A DNA stretch of 61,069 bases from an uncultured SAR86 cluster bacterium (lineage in GTDB: Bacteria; Pseudomonadota; Gammaproteobacteria; Magnimaribacterales; Magnimaribacteraceae). The notes beneath the pieces are model-generated. The model had not been told where the DNA came from. It searched no databases and worked only from the letters and a program-made list of their open reading frames with translations. This document shows, piece after piece, positions 8,024-18,265 of the stretch. The DNA lies in the NCBI GenBank assembly GCA_938075195.1, contig CALJGK010000060.1, positions 1 to 61,069 on the forward strand. Reading direction: 5' to 3'. Position 1 is the first letter of the stretch, and the number at the start of each line of letters is the position of its first letter. The translations under genes and the position numbers were made by a program.

Positions 8024-9409
8024 ATGGAACAGCCCTTCGATTCAAAAAAGAGTTTTTTTTCTGCTAGAGCTTCTTCTGAAGCATCTAGCTTTTTTAAGCT
8101 GGCTGTCCCAATGTTTTTGACCCAACTGGCTCTTCAGTTGATTCAGGTGAATTCTGTTGTACAGAGCGGGAATTATTCTACCGATGTTCAGGCAGGTATT
8201 ATGCTTGCTGGTAATTTATGGTTTCCAGTCATGATAGGTATTGGCGGTGTTCTTTTTTTTGTAACACCAATGATAGCTCAGCTTTACGGAGCAAAGAATA
8301 TTAAAGATATTGGTCCATTGGCCAGGCAAGCCATTTGGTTGTCCATACCAATCGTTTTAATTGGTATGTTAATTTTATCAAAAGCTTCCTTCATTCTAAC
8401 TATCGCTAAAGTGGATCCTGAAATCATAAAATACTCTAAAGAATATTTGAGTTATTTTGTTTTTGCACTCCCGGCTATTCTTCTAAGCCAGCCCTTACGT
8501 TCATTATGTGAAGGAACTACCAGACCATTGCCCATTACCTTGTTGAATATCTTGATGCTGCTGATAGCCATAGTAGGTAACTACACGTTTATTTATGGCA
8601 ATTTTGGATTCCCGGAAATGGGAGCTAGAGGTGCTGGACTTTCTGCAGTAATAGGAACTTGGTCATCTTTCTTGATACTGATTGTTTATTTAAAATATAA
8701 ATCAGCATTTGGTACGGAACTATTCTCAAAATTTGAACTTCCTAATCTTAAAATCCTTAAAGAAATACTCATAGGTGGAATACCTGTAGGCCTAGGAAAT
8801 TTTATCGAATTGAGTATGTTTAGCGGAGCTGGAATAGTATTAGGTCGTTTTGGAAGTGAAGTAATTGCAGCTAATGGCATCGCTTTAACTTTAGGGGGCC
8901 TGTTCTTTATGGTTCCTCTTTCTATAAGTAATGCAGCAGCAGTCAGAGTTGGCAACAATGTTGGTGCAAATAATATGAAAGGAGCAAAATATAGCTCCTA
9001 TTTCTCCTTAAGATTGGCTACGATTTGTGCATTGTTCATGAGCTTAATAATCGTTATAAACGCTGAATTCTTATCAAGCTTGTTAAATGATAATCCAAAA
9101 GTGATTGCATTAGCCGTAGTCCTACTAAGTTTTGCTGCATTTTTTCAATTGGCTGATGGTTTGGCCATGGCAAGCATAGGAAGCATGAGGGGTTATAAAG
9201 ATACATTTGGACCTATGAAAATTATGGCTATTTCCTATTGGGGTGTTGGTTTACCTCTAGGTATCATCTTATCAATTACAGATTTAATTGTTGAGCAAAT
9301 GGGTGCAGTTGGAATGTGGACAGGCATGGCGACAGGACTTTCAGTTGCAGCGGTACTAATGGTCAGAAGAGTAAGGAAAATATCTACGCAGTTTATAAAT
9401 GAAAATTGA
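8024..9409 (+). CDS. MATE family multidrug/Na+ efflux transporter
   Basis: About 462 residues with roughly twelve membrane segments in two homologous halves. The N-terminal AVPMFLTQLALQLIQVNSVV and later GARGAGLSAVIGTWSSF are typical of NorM/DinF-type MATE exporters, which expel cationic compounds using ion gradients across the inner membrane. ATG at 8024 starts a plausible cytoplasmic tail. In-frame starts at 8003 (ATG) and 7970 (GTG) are possible but would overlap the coding-like upstream part of the divergent acyltransferase. Its last 11 bases overlap tusA, suggesting translational coupling. Confidence 0.88.
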   Translation: MEQPFDSKKSFFSARASSEASSFFKLAVPMFLTQLALQLIQVNSVVQSGNYSTDVQAGIMLAGNLWFPVMIGIGGVLFFVTPMIAQLYGAKNIKDIGPLARQAIWLSIPIVLIGMLILSKASFILTIAKVDPEIIKYSKEYLSYFVFALPAILLSQPLRSLCEGTTRPLPITLLNILMLLIAIVGNYTFIYGNFGFPEMGARGAGLSAVIGTWSSFLILIVYLKYKSAFGTELFSKFELPNLKILKEILIGGIPVGLGNFIELSMFSGAGIVLGRFGSEVIAANGIALTLGGLFFMVPLSISNAAAVRVGNNVGANNMKGAKYSSYFSLRLATICALFMSLIIVINAEFLSSLLNDNPKVIALAVVLLSFAAFFQLADGLAMASIGSMRGYKDTFGPMKIMAISYWGVGLPLGIILSITDLIVEQMGAVGMWTGMATGLSVAAVLMVRRVRKISTQFINEN

Positions 9410-9635
9410 AGTTGATGCAGAGGGCTTGAATTGCCCGGAACCAATAATGCTTCTGCATAAGGCCATTAGAGAATCTTCTCATGGAGATTTAATAGAATTA
9501 AAAGCAACAGATAAAAGCACAGAAAGAGATGTTGATAAATTTTGCGAATTTTTAGGACACAAGCTAATAGAGAAAAGAATTTCAGTTGAAAGTCTTTATT
9601 TTGTTGTTCAAAAAAAAGATAAGAATATAATTTGA
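9399..9635 (+). CDS. tusA: TusA/SirA-family sulfur carrier protein
   Basis: A 78-residue protein of the TusA fold with the signature NCPEPIM. The cysteine of the CPxP motif carries a persulfide in sulfur relay to tRNA thiolation, molybdenum cofactor or other acceptors. The length is normal for the family. Its start lies inside the MATE gene end (11-bp overlap). No other sulfur-relay gene (tusBCD, tusE, mnmA) is nearby, so its partners cannot be deduced here. IscS, a possible persulfide donor, is encoded elsewhere in the window. Confidence 0.88.
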   Translation: MKIEVDAEGLNCPEPIMLLHKAIRESSHGDLIELKATDKSTERDVDKFCEFLGHKLIEKRISVESLYFVVQKKDKNII

Positions 9636-9648
9636 TAAGGAGAAAATA

Positions 9649-10671
9649 ATGACATATATCAACAAACAATGGTTGCTAGATCAAAGACCTAAGGGAATGC
9701 CTGGAGATGAATGCTGGAAGTTAAATGAAGTAGAGGTACCTGCTCTTAAAAAAGGTGAAGTTTTAATAAAAATTTTATATCTATCAATTGATCCTTATAT
9801 GAGAGGAAGAATGAATGATGGAGCATCATATGCAGATCCTGCAGCGCTTGGAGAGCCAATGACTGGAGAATCGGTAGGCATTGTCGTAGAAAGTGAATCT
9901 GATAAGTTCATGAAAGGTGACTATCTATGCGTGCACAAAGGCTGGCAAACTTATATTGTTGCAAGCGATGAAGACACGGCTCTTTTTAAAGCTGACCCTG
10001 CAATAGTGCCACTTCAGACCTACTTAGGAACTGTGGGTATGCCGGGCAGGACAGCTTATTTTGGGCTCTTAAGAGTCGGTTTACCTAAGTCAGGTGAAAC
10101 AATTGTTGTTTCTGCAGCATCGGGGGCTGTTGGCTCAGTAGTTGGCCAAATGGGTAAAATTCTTGGCTGTAAGGTTGTTGGGGTCGCTGGGGGAGAGAAA
10201 AAATGTACTTATGTTAAAGATGTGCTGGGTTTTGATGAATGCATTGATTATAAAGCAGGTGACATAGAAGAAGATCTCACTGCAGCCTGTCCGGATGGTA
10301 TCGATATCTATTTTGAAAATGTTGGCGGGCCTGTAAGTAAGGCTGTTGCAAAACTCCTTAATCCTGGCTCTAGAGTTCCAATTTGTGGTTTTATCTCAGC
10401 TTACAATTCTGAAGATATGAGTAAAGAGGAAACTCCATTTCATATTTTTGGTGCAGCAGATCCTGTTCCGGAACATAGATTTTTTGTTGTGACAGAATGG
10501 TTTAAAGAATGGAGAGAGGCCACCAATGAATTATCTCAATGGATTTCTGAAGGTAAAATAAAGTATGAAGAGACAATAACTGAAGGATTTGAAAATGCTC
10601 CTCAAGGCCTAAGGGATGTTTTAAATGGTAAGAATTTTGGCAAGCAACTCATCAAAGTAGCTGAGGAATAA
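9649..10671 (+). CDS. NADP-dependent MDR-superfamily oxidoreductase (CurA/leukotriene-dehydrogenase type)
   Basis: A 340-residue zinc-independent medium-chain reductase. It begins with the family-typical NKQWLLDQRPKGMPGDECW and has SIDPYMRGRM and the nucleotide-binding AASGAVGSVVGQMGKILGCKVVG, followed by FENVGG and RVPICGFIS. Members such as E. coli CurA reduce C=C bonds of alpha,beta-unsaturated carbonyls with NADPH in the cytosol. The ribosome binding site AAGGAG is strong. It follows tusA by 13 bp and ends one base before the convergent hydratase gene. The natural substrate is unknown. Confidence 0.88.
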   Translation: MTYINKQWLLDQRPKGMPGDECWKLNEVEVPALKKGEVLIKILYLSIDPYMRGRMNDGASYADPAALGEPMTGESVGIVVESESDKFMKGDYLCVHKGWQTYIVASDEDTALFKADPAIVPLQTYLGTVGMPGRTAYFGLLRVGLPKSGETIVVSAASGAVGSVVGQMGKILGCKVVGVAGGEKKCTYVKDVLGFDECIDYKAGDIEEDLTAACPDGIDIYFENVGGPVSKAVAKLLNPGSRVPICGFISAYNSEDMSKEETPFHIFGAADPVPEHRFFVVTEWFKEWREATNELSQWISEGKIKYEETITEGFENAPQGLRDVLNGKNFGKQLIKVAEE

Positions 10672-11505
10672 CTATTCCCCTTCCCATTTAAATTTAGTTA
10701 CATCTTCGATATTTTCGTCTGTATTTAATAAGGATCTCATGGCTTTAGCTGCGTCTTTAGAGTTCATAGTCACATTAAAAGCTTTTTGTTCGAGCATGAG
10801 ACCTTCTTCCAGCGTCACATCTAAGCCCTGATGTATTATCTTTTTGACTTGAGTTAAGGCGATTGGTGATCGATTTGCCAAATCTTGGCAATAAAGCTTC
10901 AAATCTTCCATAAAGTTTTCTGGAGATAGAAGCTTATTGATAATTCCTAAGTCATAAGCTGCTTTAGGACTAAGTAATTTCGCATGTAATATTAAATCTA
11001 AAGCTCTCGAAGAGCCAATTAGCCTTGATAATCTCTGTGTACCTCCTCCTCCAGGAAGAATTCCGATTGAAGTCTCAGGTAAACCAATCTGATAAGGCCC
11101 ATCAGACATAACTCTCAAATCACACCCTAAAGAAAACTCACACCCCCCACCAGCCGTATTACCATTTATTCCTGCAACCACTATTGAATCAAGATCTCGA
11201 ATCCTTAAAAGCATTCTATGGAAAGCATGAAGTTCTTCTGGACTCTCTTGCTTATCAACTTCTTGTAAATTCTTTTCTGCAGTGTCAGCTAGCTCACCAA
11301 CCTCATAATGTTTTATGAATACATCCTTTCCTGCTCCAGTAAAGACCAAGACCCTTAAATCCTTTTTTTTCTCAACTTCATCTAAAAATTGATGAATTTC
11401 AGAAAGACCTGATGCGGTTAAAGTATGTGAAGGGGGATTAGACAAATAACAGATCGTATAGTGTTCATGGTCTTCAATTTTTAAATGTAAAAATTCTTCT
11501 ACCAT
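10672..11505 (-). CDS. enoyl-CoA hydratase/isomerase family protein
   Basis: A 277-residue crotonase-fold protein. The oxyanion-hole segments are [19 protein letters not shown] and [19 protein letters not shown]; the latter contains one glutamate of the hydratase pair, and a second acidic residue lies in GGCEF. It may hydrate or isomerise an enoyl-CoA; fold members vary widely, so the exact reaction is open. It overlaps the 3' end of sucC-sucD's second gene by 7 bp, an unusual neighbour. It is probably the last gene of the sdh-suc unit and could feed CoA-linked intermediates into it. Confidence 0.85.
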   Translation of the reverse strand: MVEEFLHLKIEDHEHYTICYLSNPPSHTLTASGLSEIHQFLDEVEKKKDLRVLVFTGAGKDVFIKHYEVGELADTAEKNLQEVDKQESPEELHAFHRMLLRIRDLDSIVVAGINGNTAGGGCEFSLGCDLRVMSDGPYQIGLPETSIGILPGGGGTQRLSRLIGSSRALDLILHAKLLSPKAAYDLGIINKLLSPENFMEDLKLYCQDLANRSPIALTQVKKIIHQGLDVTLEEGLMLEQKAFNVTMNSKDAAKAMRSLLNTDENIEDVTKFKWEGE

Positions 11506-12371
11506 CCAGTAATCTCCGCTATACCCTTTCCAATATCTGCCGGACTTTTAACTGTGTGAACACCTGCAAGTTCAAGAGCCTTAAACTTATCTGCAGCAGT
11601 TCCTTTGCCTCCAGCAATAATAGCTCCAGCATGACCCATACGCTTACCAGACGGAGCCGTAACTCCTGCTATATATGAAACTACCGGTTTAGTAACATTA
11701 GACTTGATAAACTCAGCGGCTGACTCTTCAGCAGTTCCTCCAATCTCACCCACCATCACAATCGCTTCTGTTGAATTGTCCTTTTCAAATAAATCAAGAA
11801 CATCAATAAAACTTGTTCCAGGTATTGGATCTCCACCAATGCCTATACAGCTTGTTTGACCAAAACCAAGGTCCGTTGTTTGTTTTACAGCTTCGTAAGT
11901 GAGAGTCCCTGATCTGGAAATAATGCCCACTTTTCCTGGAAGATGAATATCTGCCGGCATAATTCCCATCTTCGCCTCACCTGGCGTAATAATACCAGGG
12001 CAATTTGGTCCAATGAGCCTGATACCAAGATTGTCACAAATTAATTTAACTTCTAGCATATCAATTGTTGGAATACCTTCAGTGATACAAATAATTAAAG
12101 AGACGCCGGCTTCAGCAGCTTCAAGAATTGAAGCTTTACAAAATCTTGCCGGTACAAAAATTATACTTGCAGTAGCTTTAGTTTGATCAACTGCTTCTTT
12201 GACTGTATTGAAAACAGGAAGATCTAAATGAGTTTGACCGCCCTTTCCAGGAGTCACGCCTCCAACCAATTGAGTTCCATAATCAATACATTGAATACAA
12301 TGTTGAGTAGCTTGCCCACCTGTAAATCCCTGGCAAATTACCTTAGTATCTTTATCAATTAATATACTCAC
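11499..12371 (-). CDS. sucD: succinate-CoA ligase (ADP-forming) subunit alpha
   Basis: SucD forms, with SucC, the enzyme converting succinyl-CoA to succinate with substrate-level phosphorylation. The 290-residue length is standard. It begins [18 protein letters not shown], the CoA-binding Rossmann start, and has [10 protein letters not shown] and GHAGAI, where the histidine is the phosphorylated active-site residue. It shares one base with the sucC stop, giving tight translational coupling. At its other end it overlaps the enoyl-CoA hydratase gene by 7 bp. Confidence 0.97.
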   Translation of the reverse strand: MSILIDKDTKVICQGFTGGQATQHCIQCIDYGTQLVGGVTPGKGGQTHLDLPVFNTVKEAVDQTKATASIIFVPARFCKASILEAAEAGVSLIICITEGIPTIDMLEVKLICDNLGIRLIGPNCPGIITPGEAKMGIMPADIHLPGKVGIISRSGTLTYEAVKQTTDLGFGQTSCIGIGGDPIPGTSFIDVLDLFEKDNSTEAIVMVGEIGGTAEESAAEFIKSNVTKPVVSYIAGVTAPSGKRMGHAGAIIAGGKGTAADKFKALELAGVHTVKSPADIGKGIAEITGW

Positions 12372-13540
12372 TAAATTTCTCCTTTTGAAGCCTGAACTGC
12401 TAAACGAGCTGCTTCTTCTAGGTTTGAAGCAGAAATAATATTCAAAGCCGATGCATCTAGTATCTCAAGACCTTTTTGAGCACTGTTACCCTCGAGTCTA
12501 ACTACTACAGGCACTGAAACTCCCATCTCAGTTAATGCTTCCACTATTCCATCTGCAATCACATCACATCTCACTATGCCACCAAAGATATTAATCAGGA
12601 CCGCATTCACACTCTCGTCAGAAAGAATAATTTTAAAAGCTTCCGCTACTCTTTTTGAGTCTGCAGTACCTCCAACATCCAAAAAGTTTGCTGGTTCTCC
12701 ACCATGCAACTTAATAATATCCATAGTACCCATCGCTAGCCCTGCTCCGTTTACCATGCACCCGATATTTCCATCTAATGCGACATAGCTAAGATCCCAT
12801 TCCGCAGCTCTTGCCTCTCTAGGATCTTCTTGTGATGGATCTCTTAGTGTCTCAATTTCTTGTTGCCTATACAAAGCATTGGAATCAACATTTATTTTTG
12901 CATCTAAACAGATTAGATCTCCAGATTTAGTTATCACCAAAGGATTAACTTCCACTAATGATAAATCCTTTTCTATGAATAATTTAACTAAGCCATCAAA
13001 TATCTTACGAAATTGTATGGATTGGATATCATCCAACTCTAAATTCTTTGCTAAATCATTTGCTTGATTTTCATTAGGCCCTGCAATGGGATCAATTTCA
13101 GCTTTATAGATTTTTTCCGGTGTCTCTTCAGCAACCTCCTCGATATTCACTCCTCCTTCAGTCGATGCCATCACAACTAGTCTCTGAGATGCTCTATCTA
13201 TAACAGCCCCTAAATAAAGTTCCTTATCAATATCTGTACATGTTTCAATAAGTATTTCATTTACAGGTTGGCCTTTTTCATCCGTCTGGAAAGTAACTAG
13301 ATTTTGTCCAAGCCATCTTTCTGCAAAAGACCTAACTTTTTCTATATTGTCTACAACCTCGACACCTCCAGCCTTACCTCTGCCACCAGCGTGTACCTGA
13401 GCTTTAACGACCCATTTATCAATATTCAAAGAGAGTGCGATTTTTTCAGCTTCGTCTGGAGAAGATACAGCTATTCCATCAGATACAGCTATTCCATATT
13501 CTCTAAAAAGTTGTTTAGCTTGATATTCATGCAAATTCAT
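12371..13540 (-). CDS. sucC: succinate-CoA ligase (ADP-forming) subunit beta
   Basis: The 389-residue product begins [16 protein letters not shown] and has the ATP-grasp segment [15 protein letters not shown] and the C-terminal [16 protein letters not shown] of the beta subunit. It binds nucleotide and succinate in the TCA cycle. A 17-bp direct repeat near its start (13463-13479 and 13481-13497) encodes [12 protein letters not shown], but the length agrees with the family, so nothing seems inserted. An AGGGAG site precedes the ATG. The 120 bp before it, up to sdhB, contain AT-rich sequence that may hold a second promoter. Confidence 0.97.
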   Translation of the reverse strand: MNLHEYQAKQLFREYGIAVSDGIAVSSPDEAEKIALSLNIDKWVVKAQVHAGGRGKAGGVEVVDNIEKVRSFAERWLGQNLVTFQTDEKGQPVNEILIETCTDIDKELYLGAVIDRASQRLVVMASTEGGVNIEEVAEETPEKIYKAEIDPIAGPNENQANDLAKNLELDDIQSIQFRKIFDGLVKLFIEKDLSLVEVNPLVITKSGDLICLDAKINVDSNALYRQQEIETLRDPSQEDPREARAAEWDLSYVALDGNIGCMVNGAGLAMGTMDIIKLHGGEPANFLDVGGTADSKRVAEAFKIILSDESVNAVLINIFGGIVRCDVIADGIVEALTEMGVSVPVVVRLEGNSAQKGLEILDASALNIISASNLEEAARLAVQASKGEI

Positions 13541-13660
13541 TTTTTCTCCCTAAAATACAATTTGTTGCAATTAACTAATTAAATTGCGTTTTTTCTCCGC
13601 AAGTATTGTAGTGGATAAATGGAGAACTGAGGAGTAAGAAAATTATAAAGAAAGTATTTC

Positions 13661-14407
13661 TTAATTCTTTTCTCTAGTTAAAAGTTTATTTCTAATATTC
13701 GAGATAGCCTCTGTAGGATTTAATCCTTTCGGACAGACAGACACGCAGTTCATTATGCCGTGGCACCTATATAAGCTGAATGCATCTTCTAAGTCATCAA
13801 GTCTTTCTTCTGTTGCTTCATCCCTGGTATCGGCAATAAATCTCCAAGACTGCAATAAAGCAGCAGGTCCTAAAAATTTATCAGGATTCCACCAAAAAGA
13901 TGGGCATGATGTTGAACAACAACCGCAAAGAATACACTCATACAGGCCATCAAGCTCTTCTCTGTCCTCGGGAGTTTGCATCCTCTCTATATCCGGATTA
14001 TCACTCTTAGTAATCAAATATGGCTTCACTTTTTCTAGTTGATCAAAAAACTGCTTCATGTCTACAATTAAGTCTCGTACAACCGGCAAGCCAGGCATAG
14101 GACGCAATGTGATCTTACCTCTTTTTAGGACTTCAGATAAAGGAGTGACACATGCCAAACCATTTTTACCATTAATATTCATTCCGTCAGATCCACAAAC
14201 TCCTTCCCTGCAAGATCTTCTATAAGACAATGAAGGTTCTTGTTCTTTAGCAAGGTGCAGTGCATCAAGGACCATAATATCCTTATCAGTAGGTATTGCG
14301 ATAACCAAATCTTGCATATAAGGCTTTTTGTCTAAAGTTGGATCAAAACGATAAATACTCATCGTTATAGTTTTGATCTGTTCAACAGGTATAGCGGCTG
14401 CACTCAT
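13661..14407 (-). CDS. sdhB: succinate dehydrogenase iron-sulfur subunit
   Basis: SdhB carries electrons from SdhA to quinone. The 248-residue product has all three cluster-binding sets: the [2Fe-2S] loop CREGVCGSDG with a downstream Cys, the [4Fe-4S] CILCGCCSTSCP and the [3Fe-4S] CHGIMNCVSVCPKG. It starts with [12 protein letters not shown], an extension of about a dozen residues over short homologues; the core SIYRFDP follows. Its start shares a base with the sdhA stop. This is the standard sdhCDAB order, with sucCD following after 120 bp. Confidence 0.97.
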   Translation of the reverse strand: MSAAAIPVEQIKTITMSIYRFDPTLDKKPYMQDLVIAIPTDKDIMVLDALHLAKEQEPSLSYRRSCREGVCGSDGMNINGKNGLACVTPLSEVLKRGKITLRPMPGLPVVRDLIVDMKQFFDQLEKVKPYLITKSDNPDIERMQTPEDREELDGLYECILCGCCSTSCPSFWWNPDKFLGPAALLQSWRFIADTRDEATEERLDDLEDAFSLYRCHGIMNCVSVCPKGLNPTEAISNIRNKLLTREKN

Positions 14408-16200
14408 TAATAACTCCTGACCATCGGTTGAAAAGCTTGAACGGTTTTGGGTCTATAATTTACGTCTCTTTTACTCACTTCTTTAGTCTCAGAATAATAG
14501 ATGGAGTGTTTTAGCCAATTGTCATCGTCTCTTTCAGGGTGATCATCTCTAGCATGAGCTCCACGACTCTCTTTTCTCTCATTAGCTGTAATGGCTGTAG
14601 CTTCAGCAACTTCAAAGAGGTTTTGCATTTCTAGGGCTTCAATTCTTGCAGTATTGAAAGTTGCAGATTTATCTTTCAAGAACATACTATCAACCTCACC
14701 TCTTGTTTGAGCAAGTTCTTCTATTCCTTTCTCCATGAGGTCGCCTCTTCTAAAAACGCCAAAGTTATTTTGCATATTCTGTTGCATTTTATTCTTCAGA
14801 ACAGCTACTTGCTCGCCTTCGGTTGAAGCATTTAATTTATTAAGCCTTGTTAAGGCTTTATCGATATCATCATAAGAAGCATTCTTCATGTCCACGCCTT
14901 GCTTCATTGATTCTTCAATAAAAAGCCCTGCAGCTCTTCCAAAGACAACTAGATCTAATAGAGAATTTCCACCAAGTCTATTTCCTCCATGAACTGAAAC
15001 ACAAGCCACTTCTCCGGCCGCAAATAAACCCTCGACAACTTTATCTTCTCCATTGTCTACTGAAATCACTTGTCCATTTATATTTGTTGGTATTCCTCCC
15101 ATCATATAATGACAGGTTGGTACTACCGGAATAGGCTGGACAGCTGGGTCTACGCCTGCAAATGTTTTTGATAGTTCTGTAATTCCTGGAAGTCTTTTAT
15201 GGACTACTTCTGGACCGAGGTGATCCAGTCTTAAAAAAATATGGTCTGCATTTGGTCCGCATCCTCTTCCCTCTAAGATCTCCAATGCCATAGATCTTGC
15301 TACAACATCTCTACTGGCCAAATCCTTTGCATTTGGCGCATATCTTTCCATAAATCTTTCACCATCTTTATTTAGTAGATATCCTCCTTCTCCTCTGCAA
15401 CCTTCTGTTACCAAAGTTCCAGCCCCATGGATACCTGTGGGGTGAAACTGCCACATTTCTATATCTTGGACCGGCATACCTGCCCTTAAGGCCATTCCTA
15501 TACCATCGCCTGAATTAATAAGTGCATTAGTAGTTGAAGAATATATTCTTCCCGCACCACCAGTAGCTAATACGGTAGCTTTCGATTTTATGTAATAAAT
15601 TTCTCCGGTCTCGATTTTAAAGGCGATGACTCCGACTACGGCATCGTCTGTGTTAAGAACTAAATCTACTGCAAACCACTCGTTTAGAAAATTTGTTCCA
15701 GCCTTAAGGTTGGCCTGATAAAGAGTATGTAAAAGGCTATGTCCAGTTCTATCTGCGGCAGCACATGTCCTGGTTGCCTGACCGCCCTTTCCATAGTCTT
15801 TCGATTGCCCTCCAAATGGTCTTTGATAAATTCTTCCTTCCTCTGTTCTAGAAAATGGCAGACCCATATGCTCAAGTTCGAAGACCGCTTTTGGACCTTC
15901 GCTACACATATACTCAATAGCCTCTTGATCGCCGATATAGTCAGAACCTTTAACAGTATCGAACATATGCCATCTCCAGTCGTCATCTGGGTCATCGCTT
16001 TGTATGGCACAGGTAATACCTCCCTGAGCAGAAACCGTATGTGAGCGCGTAGGAAAGACCTTTGATATTACGGCTGTGTTCAAACCTGATTCAGCAAGCT
16101 GAAGCGAAGCTCTCATACCGGCACCACCTCCACCAACGATAATTCCATCAAATTCCATAACAGGGAGGTCTCTAGCATTAATAATTTCGTTAACTAACAT
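14407..16200 (-). CDS. sdhA: succinate dehydrogenase flavoprotein subunit
   Basis: A 597-residue FAD subunit that oxidises succinate to fumarate at the inner face of the membrane. Seen directly: the Rossmann start [14 protein letters not shown], the SHTVSAQGG segment whose histidine binds FAD covalently, and the [21 protein letters not shown] active-site region. The C-terminus RPKTVQAF is normal. It lies four bases after sdhD and overlaps sdhB by one base. Confidence 0.98.
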   Translation of the reverse strand: MLVNEIINARDLPVMEFDGIIVGGGGAGMRASLQLAESGLNTAVISKVFPTRSHTVSAQGGITCAIQSDDPDDDWRWHMFDTVKGSDYIGDQEAIEYMCSEGPKAVFELEHMGLPFSRTEEGRIYQRPFGGQSKDYGKGGQATRTCAAADRTGHSLLHTLYQANLKAGTNFLNEWFAVDLVLNTDDAVVGVIAFKIETGEIYYIKSKATVLATGGAGRIYSSTTNALINSGDGIGMALRAGMPVQDIEMWQFHPTGIHGAGTLVTEGCRGEGGYLLNKDGERFMERYAPNAKDLASRDVVARSMALEILEGRGCGPNADHIFLRLDHLGPEVVHKRLPGITELSKTFAGVDPAVQPIPVVPTCHYMMGGIPTNINGQVISVDNGEDKVVEGLFAAGEVACVSVHGGNRLGGNSLLDLVVFGRAAGLFIEESMKQGVDMKNASYDDIDKALTRLNKLNASTEGEQVAVLKNKMQQNMQNNFGVFRRGDLMEKGIEELAQTRGEVDSMFLKDKSATFNTARIEALEMQNLFEVAEATAITANERKESRGAHARDDHPERDDDNWLKHSIYYSETKEVSKRDVNYRPKTVQAFQPMVRSY

Positions 16201-16204
16201 ATTT

Positions 16205-16555
16205 TTACCAAATGATTATTATTGCCCATGTTAAAACAAGGGCGATGATGACAGCAACAAGAGCTCTAAAACCTATAAACAAAGCCTTTCCCATACTTCC
16301 AAATATTCTAGGTGTAAGGTAATCGCTTGCTACAGCCCATGTTCCTAACCATGTATGAACTGAGAAAGCCAAAAAGAAAAGCGATGTAAGAATTTTATTG
16401 ACGGGATTCTCAAAAAAAGCTGACCATCGATTAAAGTTTACTTCTTCTGCAAACACAACAAAGCCTGCAAGATAAAGCGTATAAAAAAGGATTAGCACAG
16501 CACATATTCTTATCACTAAAAATTCTTTTGATCCATGTCCTAATTTTGAAAACAT
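16205..16555 (-). CDS. sdhD: succinate dehydrogenase membrane anchor subunit D
   Basis: About 116 residues with three membrane segments, the size of E. coli Sdh[20 protein letters not shown]-like sequence in the second helix ([10 protein letters not shown]) holds the heme-region histidine, and the D-Y pair after it fits the quinone site. I chose ATG at 16555, two bases after the sdhC stop, over the longer frame starting at 16618 inside sdhC. It anchors SdhAB and forms the quinone site with SdhC. Confidence 0.85.
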   Translation of the reverse strand: MFSKLGHGSKEFLVIRICAVLILFYTLYLAGFVVFAEEVNFNRWSAFFENPVNKILTSLFFLAFSVHTWLGTWAVASDYLTPRIFGSMGKALFIGFRALVAVIIALVLTWAIIIIW

Positions 16556-16557
16556 AT

Positions 16558-16944
16558 TTAAAATAGGTATATAAGATAGAAAAGAGCCATTAAACAAGTT
16601 GAACCGATTACTAACCAAGAAAGAACTCTTCCAGATTCTAGTGTTTCTCCCACTCCAAATGCATCACTAATTAACTTTTTAAAACCTGCAAGTAAATGAT
16701 AGCTGAACCCTACAAGAATTAAGAATGTAATTGCTTTAAAAAGAAATGAACTTTGAAATAAACCTGAGAGCATTGAAAAACTATTTTCAGATTTAAGAGA
16801 GATGCTAAAAACCCAAACAATTAGCGGGAAGCTAAAAAAAACAGCTAAGCCTGAAATCCTATGAAGAATGGAAGTTACTCCAATAATAGGAAGGCTTATC
16901 GTTAGTAAATTTAAATTTACTGGTCGGTTGTCTTTTTCAATCAC
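16558..16944 (-). CDS. sdhC: succinate dehydrogenase cytochrome b556 subunit C
   Basis: A 128-residue three-helix membrane protein. It opens with RPVNLNLLTISLP, has SILHRISG (quinone-site Ser and Arg) and, in the second helix, a GFSYHLLAGFKKL heme-ligand histidine. It begins at GTG 16944 with no clear Shine-Dalgarno. A TATAAT -10-like hexamer lies at 16990-16995, but no good -35 is seen. First gene of the sdhCDAB-sucCD unit. Confidence 0.9.
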   Translation of the reverse strand: MIEKDNRPVNLNLLTISLPIIGVTSILHRISGLAVFFSFPLIVWVFSISLKSENSFSMLSGLFQSSFLFKAITFLILVGFSYHLLAGFKKLISDAFGVGETLESGRVLSWLVIGSTCLMALFYLIYLF

Positions 16945-17029
16945 TTGTCAATTTAAGAGTTTGCTTTCTGGGCGCGTAAAAGCTCGGGTATTATAATTAT
17001 TTGAAGCCTCAAATACCATATTCTTTTAC

Positions 17030-18265
17030 TTAATTTATTTTTTCTAATTTTTTTATTAAGAAAATCAAAACAATGAATAAAGGTAAGATGAAAATAAATG
17101 GAAGGTTCATTGAGTAGGTATATAGAAAACCGCTCAAAAATGGTCCTAGAGCGAAGCCAATACCTGGAGCTACCATTGCTATTCCTACAGCAGCACCTTG
17201 ATTATCCTTACTAGCATTTAATGAAGCAGCAGAAGTATATCCTGGAGATGCCAGACCCATTCCAAGACCCATGAATGCCATGCCAAAATAAAGAAATAGA
17301 AAATTTGGAGATATGATTATAAAAATAGAGCTTAATATAAAAAAGGGGACTGAAAATTTAATTAAATTTAAAGGACTTCCTTTGTATCTCTGTACTATCG
17401 TTAATTGAGAAATAATTGCCATAAGCGCCATGGTGCCTAACAGTAAAGCTGTAGTCTTTGCTGTTTCATCAAGAGAATACTGGAATCGATCTTGTACATA
17501 GTAAGCTGTAACAGATTGGACTATCGCGAAAGCTGTAAAAAGTATTGTTCCAATAGCCAATAAAGTCTTCAAATCAGTATCGAAGACAATACCGGAAGTA
17601 GCATCTTCATTAGGAAGTTCTACAGTCTTGTTTGGAAGATAGACATAGACAACGCAAGCAGCTGATGCCATTAGAACAGACATAACTATCAATGGAGTTA
17701 ATAGCCCAAACCCAGAAATATCAACATTAAGAACATTAATGCCCACCAAAGATCCAACTAAGACTGGGCCTAGAATAGTCCCAATATTATTAGCTGCTCC
17801 AAACTTACCCATTCCAGAAGATCTTTCTTCTGCTGAAGTGACATCAGCGACATACGCTCCCGAGGCAGGCCTAGAAGCTGCACCTATTGCAGAGTTGATA
17901 ACCCTAGAAAGCAATAAAATAAACAATAAAGAAAACCCAGTAACAGTACCCATTAATCCCAAAGAGGCGGAATAAAGAAAGATTATATTGGATAGAACAT
18001 AACCAGTAAGGCCAATTAAAAGAACAGATTTTCTTCCAATCCTGTCGCTCAATTTACCCCAAAAAGGTGTGAAGACAATAAACATAGCTGCCGAAATTGA
18101 AACTAAAGTATTAATTTCGATTTCAGAGAAATTAAACTCTCTACCTATAATTGGCATTGTTTGCCAATAGACAGACTGTCCCATGCTGACAAATAATATT
18201 ATCAGCATAAGAGCGGATAAAATTTTTGAATTATCTTCCTGAGTATCCTGAATCGTTTTTGCCAT
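17030..18265 (-). CDS. MFS transporter (DHA1-like)
   Basis: A 411-residue major-facilitator protein with about twelve membrane segments. The motif-A loop GKLSDRIGRKSVLLIG is between helices 2 and 3, and a proline/glycine-rich motif-C-like segment (GILGPVLVGSLVG in type) falls in helix 5. It resembles tetracycline/multidrug proton antiporters, but substrates of this group cannot be told from sequence. It shares one base with the stop of the upstream peptidase gene, so the pair is co-translated. Confidence 0.85.
   Translation of the reverse strand: MAKTIQDTQEDNSKILSALMLIILFVSMGQSVYWQTMPIIGREFNFSEIEINTLVSISAAMFIVFTPFWGKLSDRIGRKSVLLIGLTGYVLSNIIFLYSASLGLMGTVTGFSLLFILLLSRVINSAIGAASRPASGAYVADVTSAEERSSGMGKFGAANNIGTILGPVLVGSLVGINVLNVDISGFGLLTPLIVMSVLMASAACVVYVYLPNKTVELPNEDATSGIVFDTDLKTLLAIGTILFTAFAIVQSVTAYYVQDRFQYSLDETAKTTALLLGTMALMAIISQLTIVQRYKGSPLNLIKFSVPFFILSSIFIIISPNFLFLYFGMAFMGLGMGLASPGYTSAASLNASKDNQGAAVGIAMVAPGIGFALGPFLSGFLYTYSMNLPFIFILPLFIVLIFLIKKLEKIN

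Noticed and set aside
13463-13497. Two adjacent 17-bp copies of AGATACAGCTATTCCAT in sucC, encoding GIAVSD and GIAVSS.
   Set aside because: The protein length and alignment to SucC show no insertion, so this looks like chance or codon similarity and not a recent duplication.
13566-13589. Inverted repeat GCAATT/AATTGC between sdhB and sucC, considered as a terminator.
   Set aside because: The stem is only six AT-rich pairs with a long loop and no T-run.
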